From: Micromussa lordhowensis
Lineage: Eukaryota > Cnidaria > Anthozoa > Scleractinia > Lobophylliidae
Reading direction: 5' to 3'
NCBI GenBank assembly: GCA_964020085.1
Contig: OZ026600.1
Coordinates: forward strand, 32,754,820 to 32,818,819
Length of the DNA stretch: 64,000 nt
Position numbers and translations under genes: made by a program. The notes under the pieces were generated by a model. It searched no databases, had not been told where the DNA came from, and worked only from the letters and a program-made list of their open reading frames with translations. This document shows positions 53,201-57,464 of this stretch, piece after piece; positions within the stretch are counted from its first letter, which is position 1, and each line of letters opens with the position of its first letter.

Positions 53201-53722
53201 TTCCCTAGATCTAAGAAACTGTATATGATTATGTAATTAACGATTAATCGACAAACCAAAACATGAATATGTAACAGAACAAGTTTACTACAGAGTACCT
53301 TTAAATACGATTCACCATCAGCATAAAATAGCAATATCTCTAATTCTGGTAGCACCGAGAAAATACAAACGTATGCTTTATACAAACCTGCACGAATAGG
53401 TTGGTTCGCCGACCTTAAACACTCTCCCACAAAGCTGAGAAGGAGCATTCTTGCTTTGCAGTTTTTGAAATCCCATCGTTGGATCCTCGCCACAAATGAA
53501 GTATTCCAAAGGGCCAAATATTATTCTCTGGCATTTCTCTTCGCTTATCAAAACCTTTAGATTCGGCTCAGAATGCAGTTCAAAGCATTTAAATACGTAT
53601 TCGGAGAGATGTTTCATGAAGATGCTTTGGAAGTCTTTTATCTGCCGCACTCGGCTTATCCATTTCTTTCCAAGATCAGCCAAGTCTAATTCTGGATTGT
53701 CCCTCATGTCGACTTCACTCAT
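6862..53722 (-). CDS. UBR2: UBR1/UBR2-type N-recognin E3 ubiquitin ligase, complete, 49 exons
   Basis: A RING-type E3 that recognises destabilising N-terminal residues and directs proteasomal degradation with a RAD6-class E2 (established for UBR1/UBR2). Exons in coding order: 53722-53388, 49693-49615, 45492-45382, 41348-41218, 40372-40312, 39496-39416, 38690-38628, 37901-37778, 36669-36571, 35487-35451, 35312-35261, 34734-34678, 33973-33932, 33369-33288, 32616-32544, 32456-32357, 30952-30824, 29584-29491, 28415-28329, 27760-27696, 27176-27066, 26331-26266, 25638-25562, 24760-24730, 23130-23067, 22621-22435, 21799-21697, 21270-21222, 21125-20971, 20172-20070, 19705-19614, 19035-18815, 18104-17954, 17118-16769, 16064-15961, 15284-15239, 15156-15096, 14598-14511, 13965-13910, 13829-13733, 12860-12790, 12292-12109, 11426-11327, 10334-10198, 9699-9558, 9231-9172, 8589-8512, 8071-7799, 7003-6862 (TAA). 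They sum to 5301 bases, 1766 residues, against about 1750 in vertebrates. All junctions are GT-AG and in phase. The C terminus looks closer to UBR2 than UBR1, but invertebrates often have one co-orthologue. Confidence 0.93.
8512..16064 (-). CDS. UBR2: UBR2 exons 35-47: helical region after the RING
   Basis: These exons encode about residues 1221-1629. Family blocks are [13 protein letters not shown] (exon 38), [11 protein letters not shown] (39), [11 protein letters not shown] (40), [14 protein letters not shown] sequence (42), [18 protein letters not shown] (exon 44, 10334-10198), [14 protein letters not shown] (45) and [19 protein letters not shown] (47). Exon 35 has two usable donors 15 bases apart, after 15961 and after 15946. 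For exon 45 the longest open frame is not the coding one; the phase-compatible frame carries the homology. Confidence 0.87.
9965..10130 (-). repeat. tRNA-derived SINE, family A, partial
   Basis: Minus-strand head and mid-body (AAGACACTTTACCC..GTGCCTCTCTCCACTC region). The body end is missing. It lies in the intron between UBR2 exons 44 and 45, 70 bases from exon 44. Confidence 0.7.
10509..10997. mobile_element. TIR element in a UBR2 intron
   Basis: Ends GATTTAAGGACG and CGTCCTAAATC are inverted. The body has no coding sequence I recognise. Intron between exons 43 and 44. Confidence 0.55.
11513..11830. repeat. AAT microsatellite and adjoining dispersed repeat
   Basis: (AAT)n at 11518-11550 is followed by TATATAGCGCCATATACACT, CTATGGCGCTTCACAATTCT and GAATTCCAGAGCTTTGGTGC. 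These blocks look like the tail of a widespread retroelement; family not established. Confidence 0.5.
14229..14312 (+). repeat. tRNA-like sequence, degenerate
   Basis: TAGCTCAGCTGGTAGAGCA (A box) and GGGTTCAAATTCC (B box) are spaced as in a tRNA. The anticodon arm and acceptor stem do not pair well, so a SINE head or pseudo-tRNA is more likely than a working gene. Confidence 0.5.
16358..16621. repeat. MITE-like inverted-repeat element
   Basis: AGGTGGCCCAAAAACGTTTCC at the left matches, inverted, GGAAACTGTTTTGAGCCACCT at the right. A second paired block is ATCACTTGATGCTAC / GTAGCATCAAGTGAT. In the intron between UBR2 exons 34 and 35. Confidence 0.75.
16769..18104 (-). CDS. UBR2: UBR2 exons 33-34: RING-like catalytic zinc domain
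   Basis: Exon 33 (18104-17954) ends in CILCQEQQE. Exon 34 (17118-16769, the longest exon at 350 bases) runs through [35 protein letters not shown] and [17 protein letters not shown]. Together these give the C-x2-C, C-x-H-x2-H-x2-C and C-x2-C ligands of the family RING-H2, at about residues 1096-1205. The donor of exon 33 is GAG|gtggga, chosen because it joins E to VNSDGRAIV in phase. A further GT 16 bases downstream gives the wrong phase. Confidence 0.93.
18585..18740 (+). repeat. Dispersed repeat, related to 38450-38595
   Basis: Shares AACTGGTTTTCACAG.TGGGC, GTAAGAAAAA.TTCC and ATGGTCAAACCAG.CGGGC with the second copy. The two are in the same orientation, in different UBR2 introns. Confidence 0.6.
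18815..21799 (-). CDS. UBR2: UBR2 exons 27-32: scaffold end and basic helix before the RING
   Basis: Exon 27 encodes [20 protein letters not shown]. Exons 28-29 encode a charged linker and [18 protein letters not shown]. Exon 30 (20172-20070) encodes [20 protein letters not shown]. Exon 32 encodes the long basic helix [20 protein letters not shown]. In yeast Ubr1 a helix just before the RING contacts the E2 (U2BR); assigning that role to this helix is inference. Confidence 0.88.
20330..20475. repeat. Dispersed repeat, copy 2 of 2
   Basis: Palindromic ends ATTGGACTGGAACTAG and CTAGCTCCAGTCCAAT. The middle matches 5330-5465. Confidence 0.6.
20515..20945 (-). repeat. tRNA-derived SINE, family B, interrupted by a MITE
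   Basis: The minus-strand head GCAGCGTGACCGAGTGGTTA, then GCGGGTTCGAGTCCCGTTCC, looks like a Ser/Leu-type tRNA without a variable arm. The tail is GACAACTGGTTTGCCTCCTA at 20530-20557. A 189-bp TIR element (20569-20757) splits it. Confidence 0.7.
20569..20757. repeat. MITE nested in a family-B SINE
   Basis: Ends TATCACCTAACTAGT and ACTAGTTGGGTGATA are inverted. It lies between the head and tail of the SINE, so it inserted later. Confidence 0.65.
21355..21645. repeat. Dispersed DNA-element fragment, related to 56597-57314
   Basis: AGAGGGAATGGATGAAACCTGG, GTGTGCTCATACAACTAACC and GTGCAGGGTCAAGAATCTTC match the element beside the PRRT-like gene in the same order. The central inverted part is missing. 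Confidence 0.65.
22148..22318. repeat. Foldback element
   Basis: GATTAAATGG..GAGACCTTGTGCTACTGTAT is mirrored by ATACTGTAGCACAAGACCTC..CCATTTAATC. Arms about 55 bases, loop about 60. Intron between UBR2 exons 26 and 27. Confidence 0.75.
22435..38690 (-). CDS. UBR2: UBR2 exons 7-26: central helical scaffold
   Basis: Twenty short exons encode about residues 267-813. Recognisable family blocks include [11 protein letters not shown] (exons 8-9), LLSDSTLWK (9), [12 protein letters not shown] (12), [17 protein letters not shown] (17), [17 protein letters not shown] (19), [13 protein letters not shown] (21), [13 protein letters not shown] (22) and [20 protein letters not shown] (26). Microexons of 31 (24760-24730), 37 (35487-35451) and 42 bases (33973-33932) are needed to keep frame and homology. 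The introns hold most of the window's SINEs and foldback elements. This scaffold links the N-degron pockets to the catalytic end. Confidence 0.88.
22737..22924. repeat. MITE-like element
   Basis: GCCTTGTTCACACTAGCGACAT at the left and, inverted, CCGAGTGTGAACTAGGC at the right. The interior has repeated ATGTC/GACAT half-sites. Starts 116 bases outside UBR2 exon 26. Confidence 0.7.
23161..23372. repeat. Two adjacent copies of a 98-99 bp TIR element
   Basis: Each copy begins TAACCCTTTCACTGCC and ends GGTAGTGAAGGGGTTA: 23161-23259 and 23275-23372. They are nearly identical, in direct orientation, separated by 15 bases. Confidence 0.85.
23575..23844. repeat. TIR element with GGCGGATCCAGG ends
   Basis: CAGAGGCGGATCCAGGGG at the left and CCTGGATCCGCCCCTG at the right, flanked by AGTTG on both sides. 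Such ends are widespread among non-autonomous DNA transposons of animals. Interior arms CAACCCCCCCTTT are also mirrored. Confidence 0.7.
24110..24250 (-). repeat. tRNA-derived SINE, family C
   Basis: The minus strand reads TAGCTCAGTTGGTAGAGCAC, TGCACCGGTATTACAGAGGT and GGGTTCGAATCCCGTTGTG. The same head occurs at 37100-37400. Confidence 0.7.
25903..26050. repeat. Foldback MITE
   Basis: GCTATCCACCGGATAAATC..CTATCCAGTG is mirrored by CACTGGATAGTGATTTATCC..GGTGGATAGCG. Outer ends GGCCCCAGTTGTTCGAA / TTCGAACAAACCGGGCC. Confidence 0.8.
28694..28820. repeat. Foldback element
   Basis: CAATGGCCAATTCCCTCTGT and ACGTGCCTG are mirrored by CAGGCACGT and AGAGGGAACTGGCCATTG. Confidence 0.7.
29262..29450 (-). 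repeat. tRNA-derived SINE, family B
   Basis: Head on the minus strand at about 29450-29370 (GGCAGCGTGGCCGAGTGCTT). Tail TAAATAGCCAACTGGTCTTG at 29293-29312. Just outside UBR2 exon 18. Confidence 0.75.
29915..30290. repeat. Palindromic element, copy 1
   Basis: Arms such as AAACTTTCATTCGTGTTTCT and its mirror AGAAACACGAGTGAAAGTTT surround an inner palindrome. The flank ending CAATCAGCGTGCGTATTTGC matches 52000-52372 in inverted orientation. Confidence 0.8.
30326..30386 (+). repeat. SINE family A, tail fragment
   Basis: Only the 3' tail remains: ACAAGCTCCGGCCTGATGGG..CTCGT..AGACTTTACCTT. In a UBR2 intron. Confidence 0.6.
30614..30756. repeat. Foldback element with about 65-base arms
   Basis: CCGTGTATTACACTGTGATA..ACATTTGAGAACACTC is mirrored by GAGTGTTCTCAAATG..TATCACAGTGTAATACACGG. 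Ends 67 bases below UBR2 exon 17. Confidence 0.85.
31370..31985 (+). mobile_element. LINE 3' end, decayed (CR1/L2-like)
   Basis: Frameshifted frames read [19 protein letters not shown], then [19 protein letters not shown] and [15 protein letters not shown]. These match the extreme C terminus of CR1/L2-type LINE proteins. It ends in repeated TGATTTC units (31958-31985), the short-repeat tail typical of such LINEs. A homopolymer G run (31249-31265) lies upstream. Confidence 0.7.
34783..34990 (+). repeat. tRNA-derived SINE, family B
   Basis: GGCAGCGCGGCCGAGTGGTC, GGGTTCAAGTTCTGCTCTGA and the tail GTAAATAGCCAGCTGGTTGC. Most complete family-B copy. It starts about 50 bases from UBR2 exon 12. Confidence 0.8.
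35681..36156 (-). repeat. Tandem duplication carrying a tRNA-like sequence
   Basis: 173 bases (35681-35853) recur at 35984-36156, period 303. Each copy contains, on the minus strand, AGTAGCTCAGTGGTTAGAGC and GTGGGTTCAAATCCCATCTG, a complete A and B box. The anticodon stem has an A-A mismatch and the acceptor stem pairs poorly, so tRNA function is doubtful. Confidence 0.8.
37100..37400. repeat. SINE family C, inverted pair
   Basis: A minus-strand copy (GGATTCGAACCC..TGCAGTGCTCTACCA) faces a plus-strand copy (TGGTAGAGCACTGCACCGGT). The pair sits inside extended flanking arms (GATGATCATC..AGCAGCTGTGAAA and mirror). A short GGTACCACTGGTGCCGGTGG palindrome lies at the centre. Confidence 0.8.
38155..38430. 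repeat. Foldback element
   Basis: TTCGCTACTTGCACATGACC..CATAATCCCTTGC is mirrored by GCAAGGGATTATG..GGTCATGTGCAAGTAGCGAA. Internal spacer about 190 bases. Confidence 0.8.
38450..38595 (+). repeat. Dispersed repeat, related to 18585-18740
   Basis: Second copy of the same sequence, next to the foldback at 38155-38430 and 30-40 bases from UBR2 exon 7. Confidence 0.6.
39018..39305. repeat. SINE family A, two fragments head to head
   Basis: 39018-39093 is a minus-strand tail and late body (GCCCCATCGGGCCAGAGC..CTAGGAGTATTT). It is fused to a plus-strand copy from 39096 (CATGGTTTGTGCGCTCGACTC) to about 39300 (CTCCTAGCTGCTTCATGAG). The junction looks like an inversion or a nested insertion. Confidence 0.7.
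39416..41348 (-). CDS. UBR2: UBR2 exons 4-6: ClpS-like N-domain (type-2 N-degrons)
   Basis: Exons 41348-41218, 40372-40312 and 39496-39416 encode about residues 176-266. The block [20 protein letters not shown] matches the adaptor fold related to bacterial ClpS, which in this family binds bulky hydrophobic N-terminal residues. It is followed by ANIVDREGRSIV, also typical of UBR1/2. A foldback element (40155-40305) lies directly beside exon 5 in the intron between exons 5 and 6. Confidence 0.9.
40155..40305. repeat. Foldback MITE, copy 1
   Basis: TATGTTGCAGGTCAAAATGA and AATTCAGGTTAAAATG at the left, mirrored by CATTTTAACC and TCATTTTGACCTGCAACATA at the right. It ends within 7 bases of UBR2 exon 5. 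Confidence 0.85.
41390..42821. mobile_element. Foldback transposon, 1.43 kb, about 165-bp inverted termini
   Basis: The left end TTGAAGGGCTTCCTGCAAAA and about 140 further bases (to CGTTTTCGAGAAATAA) are mirrored at 42652-42821 with few mismatches. The 1.1-kb centre has no transposase I recognise; its longest open frames are short and lack motifs. In the intron between UBR2 exons 3 and 4, starting 42 bases outside exon 4. Confidence 0.8.
43454..44302. mobile_element. hAT-like non-autonomous element with 8-bp target duplication
   Basis: GAATCAAC occurs exactly at 43454-43461 and 44295-44302. Between them the ends AGGCCTTCTGA and TCAGAAGGCCT are inverted. The subterminal regions repeat the motif ACGCGATA/GTGCGAT many times, like transposase-binding sites. 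No transposase is left. An 8-bp duplication is the mark of hAT transposition. Confidence 0.75.
45382..49693 (-). CDS. UBR2: UBR2 exons 2-3: UBR box (N-degron binding zinc fold)
   Basis: Exon 2 (49693-49615) encodes [18 protein letters not shown] then IHKNHHYK. Exon 3 (45492-45382) encodes [18 protein letters not shown] and more, to residue 175. The zinc ligands of the type-1 N-degron pocket are present: C114, C120, C123, C126, H132, H135, C148, C150, C162 and H165. D149 and D152, in the stretch that contacts the basic N-terminal residue in the family, are also intact. The two exons are separated by a 4.1-kb intron (45493-49614) that contains the 2.75-kb TCTCGCGAGA element. Confidence 0.93.
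45546..45942. repeat. TIR element with nested palindrome
   Basis: TAGGAAACCTCCACTCTTA at the left and TAAGAGTGGAGGTTCCCTA at the right. The inner pair is CGCCATCTTGGATTACATGA / CACAAAATCCAAGATGGC. Lies 54 bases outside UBR2 exon 3. Confidence 0.75.
46386..46553. repeat. Older dispersed repeat hosting the TA-flanked element, left part
   Basis: Starts with (CAT)n and AAT-rich sequence, then GGCGAGGAGACCTCAAGAAA. It continues beyond the insertion at 49304-49500 (CTCAGAAACTATTTTAATAA, GACAGTTCCAGACCCTAGGT). Confidence 0.45.
46585..46700. repeat. Left array: six TCTCGCGAGA units at 21-bp period
   Basis: Units start at 46585, 46606, 46627, 46648, 46669 and 46690. Each is TCTCGCGAGACGAGAnTCTCG, itself a compound palindrome. 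A further isolated TCTCGCGAGA is at 46734-46743. Confidence 0.95.
49168..49274. repeat. Right array: five TCTCGCGAGA units at 21-bp period
   Basis: Units start at 49168, 49189 (variant TCTCGCGAGT), 49210, 49231 and 49252. They end against the inverted terminal sequence. Confidence 0.95.
51380..51527. repeat. Foldback MITE, copy 2
   Basis: Same family as 40155-40305 (GTTGCAGGTCAAAATGAAAT..TTTCATTTTGACCAGCAAC). It has a short insertion around the centre (TAATTATTCATGATCTATGA). In UBR2 intron 1. Confidence 0.85.
51715..52930. repeat. Block of rearranged palindromic repeats
   Basis: Three diverged units share TCTAATT.TTTTAGTATA, AAAGACACTTTGAAAA or its variants, and GTGAGTAG..CAATCAGAGAA. The inverted copy of the element at 29915-30290 occupies 52000-52372. 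A near-perfect foldback at 52618-52683 has arms GATTTCTATCGCGTGATAGT / ACTATCGCGCGATAGAAATC. Confidence 0.65.
53388..53722 (-). CDS. UBR2: UBR2 exon 1: start codon and N-terminal helical region
   Basis: ATG at 53722-53720 opens [20 protein letters not shown]. The exon holds the family block [17 protein letters not shown] and ends in [15 protein letters not shown] (residues 97-111) with codon 112 split over the intron. This ATG is chosen because it begins the family-like sequence, and the region before it has no supported coding extension. C98 and C111 are the first zinc ligands of the UBR box. Confidence 0.9.
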
Positions 53723-53830
53723 TATCTACCCAGCCATATGGAAGGAAAAATCACCCGACCGAATCCAGGAAAGAGAGCATTTCAACAAGGAAATCACCAA
53801 AAAACAATCATGGCGGACGATAGACACTGA
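53723..53830 (-). promoter_or_regulatory. UBR2: Probable UBR2 5' flank or 5' UTR
   Basis: The stretch directly upstream of the UBR2 ATG contains ATGGCGGAC (53810-53818), a YY1-like motif common near animal transcription starts, about 90 bases before the start codon. No TATA box is obvious. Transcription start unknown. Confidence 0.3.
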
Positions 53831-55260
53831 CCAATTTCGGGCCCAGAGTTTCTGCTGCTTCGCGGGCAGTTATGGCGGTGGAAATCTGGGCTTTAGATTT
53901 GACGCAAACGCAGGCATGCATCTCGTGCAAATTATTGGAATCTTCCAAGTGTCTTTCGAAGGAACGAATATATGGCGCGCAGACTTTTCTATCAGCTTCT
54001 AGGGTCATATTAATTTCTGACATATATTATGATTATTTTTTGTTATTCATTATGTACGTATTTTATTCTTAGGCTTAGTATTTACGCACGACCCCACAAG
54101 CTGCACAGCTTTTTAAACTATCGTGCTTTTTAAACTATCGTGCTTAAATATGCTTCATATGTTTATCTGTAATTTACACTGTCAATTATTTTTACGTATC
54201 TCCGGTAATATGCTACATAAAAACACGTCCCGATGCAAAATTTTCCATTGTACCTGAAGAAGGTTGGTTTGGCCAGCCGAAATATAGTACACGTCCAAAA
54301 AAACATTCTACGTTGTGTCGGTTTCTGCCTTTATATTCTTCATTTTATTTGTGAAGCCGATTAGATCGCTATTGATCTAACGTATACGAGCAGGATCATC
54401 GTTCCGGTTGCTTGCTTTTAAAACATCAAATAAAGGTTGTCTGTCTGTCTGTCTGTCTGTCTTACATAATATTCCAAGACCCTTTTTCTAGGATATTTTA
54501 AGAATCGAATCCATTTATGAAATGAACAAAACAAGAGAATGGGTTCGTTTCCATGACTCTATTGAAACGTTGACGATTTTAAATCAGCTTTTTTTTTCAA
54601 ATCTTAGAATGTTTTTATGAAACGTGCTGTCGCAATTTTTTATAGTTTTTCTAAGTCACTTCTTTTACGTAACTTTGAATGTGATTGGCTTATTGAACTG
54701 TCCAACTTGGCAAGTGAATTAGTGGAAAATAGGAGTTTTTCAGTTAAACCAATCACAATCCTCCATAGGAAAAAAGATGGCGACTGGTACATTTACCCAC
54801 AGTTCTTAGCGCACGAAAACTTGAACAACGTTCATAAAAAGGTAATCAAACCTCTTCAAACCTCTTCAAACCTACGATACACAATGTCCTCAGTACATGG
54901 ACAAATATTGTAAAAAATTGGCTTTCCTTGTGTCTTATACGCTGTGTTAGGTTCGCAAGGTATTGTGGTAAAATGTACAGCCGCCATCTTTTTTCCTACG
55001 GTGGATTGAGGAAATTGTAATTTTTATGATAAGACGGACTATCGCGATAGCTGGTCTGGAGGGACGATCCATCTGCCTGCCCGTATTTGTACACAGACGG
55101 ATTATCAGACCAGCTATCGTTCTTTGCCCGAGCTCATCCCAGCCGGATGATCCTTCTCTAGTGTAGATAGGGCTATTGCCTCCATAGAGCACTTTTTCCG
55201 TGTTTAAATAGCCTCATCTATACTCTCGGAGGATTCAGAGAATTTTCGAAAGTTATGCAA
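53831..55260. other. Intergenic stretch between UBR2 and a LINE fragment
   Basis: The first part (53831-54070) has an open frame from ATG at 53872 (MAVEIWALDLTQTQACISC..) that I cannot assign. From 54230 to 54470 it is repeat-derived. 54480-55260 shows no gene or clear repeat. Confidence 0.4.
54230..54470 (+). repeat. Dispersed repeat ending in a GTCT microsatellite
   Basis: The block CCTGAAGAAGGTTGGTTTGG, followed by TTTCTGCCTTTATATTCTTC and ending in about five GTCT units (54439-54462), has the layout of a retroelement 3' end. Family unknown. Confidence 0.4.
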
Positions 55261-55264
55261 ACCC

Positions 55265-56545
55265 TTGGGTTTTAAATGAAAGGTTCCATCGACTGTTGTA
55301 ACTATGATATCACAGATTTCAATTTATCCTCTCCTTTCTACTTCGAACTTCTGCAATGGTGGTCAGAATTTCGCGATACCTTTGCTGAAGAAAAGGATTA
55401 CCAGAACATTATTTGGAACAATAAAGACATAAAAATAGATAAAAAAACCGGTCTATTTCAAAAATTATCGCGAGGCAGGAATCACGTACACGCATGATCT
55501 TTTTTTTGACCGGGATATAAACTTTGCCTTCACTTACCTCTCGAACAAGATAAACAAAACTAATTTTCTTCAGTGGGCTGGTCTCCGACACTCTATACCT
55601 TCACAGCTAAGGTTCGCGAATGTACCATTATCAACCCTATCTCCCTCTTTTACATTTGAAAATAACAGTTTCGATATTAAACAGAAAAGATCAACAGATT
55701 ACTATTCTCTACTTGTTTCCAGAAAGGCTCAACATCCCAATATCACCTTCAAACTGTAGAGGGATTTTGATTTCACAATCGATCAAATCAATCAAATCTT
55801 CTTATTGCCACATTCTGTTGCACTTGAATTTTACGTAAGAGCTTTCAATATAAAGTTATAAACTCTATTTTTTATACAAATACCAAATTATGTAAAATTG
55901 GTTACAGAAGCAACGATCTGTGCACGTTTTGTAAAACTGAGTCGGAACCTCAAATCATTTCTTTTACAACTGTTCCCAAACTAGACAATTCTGGACAGAT
56001 TTTGCACCATACTGGCACCTACTATCAAAACATCAAATCCACCTCTCTCTAAAAGATGTTTTATTTGGGACATTTTCGGAAAAATGCCCTCTACTTGATC
56101 TATTAAATTACTTCATAATTATTGGAAAATTGTTCTTGTGGGACTGTAGAAGAAGTGAAACCCTTCCTAACATCGAGGGGCTTAAAGCCAAAACCAAAAT
56201 TAAGTATGAAATAGAAAGTAAAATCACAAAAAAAGAATATTTTAATAAAAAATGGATAATTAAACCTATACGAGAAATATGTATTATTATTATTATTATT
56301 ATTATTATCATTTCAAATGTTACTATTTTCAACGTTATCTTTGTGCGCGTGTAATAAATTGTAATATTAACATAGCAGTACTGAAGACTTATATTTATTA
56401 ATTAATTTATTTTATTTATGTATTTATTTTTTTATTTTTTAGTTCTAAAATGTATGTAACTCTAGCTTTAATGTGCATATGACGTTCTTTTTTGTAATTG
56501 TAAAACAAATCAATAAAAAAATAAAAATAAAAAAAAGATAAATTG
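55265..56545 (+). mobile_element. 5'-truncated, decayed LINE 3' end (L1/Tx1-like)
   Basis: Broken reading frames in series encode SSPFYFELLQWWSEFRDTF, FLQWAGLRHSIPSQLRFAN, FYTNTKLCKIGYRSNDLCTF and LKAKTKIKYEIESKITKKEY. These match the C-terminal end of LINE ORF2 proteins of the L1/Tx1 type, including the C-x2-C zinc knuckle (DLCTFCKTESE). Frameshifts and stops interrupt it. An ATT microsatellite (56281-56311) lies inside, and an A-rich tail (about 56511-56540) closes it. No endonuclease or catalytic reverse-transcriptase motifs remain. Confidence 0.7.
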
Positions 56546-56596
56546 TTGTACATACCTGAAAGTCTATAAAATCTGTGCCAATTTGATCAAACCATA

Positions 56597-57314
56597 GCTA
56601 ATAGAGGGAAATTGTTAAGAAACCTGGCAAATATACTTGTGGTATGTTTTGGTTGGCTATTTTTGGGGTTAACTCCGAACAAAACCTGGAAAAATATAAA
56701 AGGTGGTCATGTGTTCTCATACAACTAACCAATAGAAGCATTGCAATTATGTATTTTACGATAACTGCAGAAATTCTCGCGCGCTCATTGGCTAATTTTT
56801 ATCGTCAATATGCGGACAGACACATGAATTTGAAATTCGTGCGACGCGTCAGCGAACGAGAGCGGGCAATTCGACCATTTGTTATCGTAAAAAACAAATT
56901 AAAGTCAGTTTTTAATGAGTCTGTCCTGTTATTGACAATGAATTTCGTCATCACATTGTCAAAGTAGTCAGCGGATCCACTCGGCTATCGTCTCCTAAGT
57001 ACTTCATGTATCCCTTCCAGATATTATAGTGTATCTAATACACTATAATAAGGATAAATATACTATGCTACGTTCTAAATACACTATGATAAGGGATACA
57101 CCAAGTACTTACCTATCGCCTCGTGGATCCACAGCTACTTTGACAATGTGATGACGAAATTTATGATCAATAACAGGACAGACGCATGAAAAACAGACGT
57201 CAATTTGTTAAATTCGTGCAAAACAAAACATGTGCAGGGTCAAGGATCTTCCAGCAGAAATCTTAACCTGTTTGTTTGCTTCTTTGGTGTTTACCTGGCT
57301 TTATTCCCTCTATA
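56597..57314. mobile_element. Non-autonomous DNA element, related to 21355-21645
   Basis: Ends are TAGAGGGAA..CCTGG at 56597 and an inverted copy, CCTGGC..TTCCCTCTA, ending near 57314. Inside, a large imperfect inverted repeat (about 56925-57170) contains TTGTCAAAGTAG..GGATCCAC and its mirror, around nested TACACTATAATA palindromes. It shares long blocks (ATGTGTTCTCATACAACTAA, GTGCAGGGTCAAG) with a UBR2 intron. It abuts the PRRT-like gene's 3' side. Confidence 0.65.
57300..57305 (-). other. Candidate poly(A) signal of the PRRT-like gene
   Basis: Reads AATAAA on the minus strand, 160 bases after the stop codon. It falls inside the terminal inverted repeat of the element at 56597-57314, so the element may supply the signal. 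Confidence 0.4.
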
Positions 57315-57464
57315 AACTATTATAAAGAAGTCAAAACCAGCTATTGTACTGTTGCTGGTGTTGTAGTCATTTTAAAACATAACGGAAGTTACGCTTTCCC
57401 GTTACAGGACTTTCATCCTCGGACAGCTCATTTTGAAAAACATCACTTAAGACTAAAAACTACT

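Noticed and set aside
53496..54002. 168-codon open frame on the plus strand
   Set aside because: Its first half is antisense to UBR2 exon 1, which has str homology on the minus strand.
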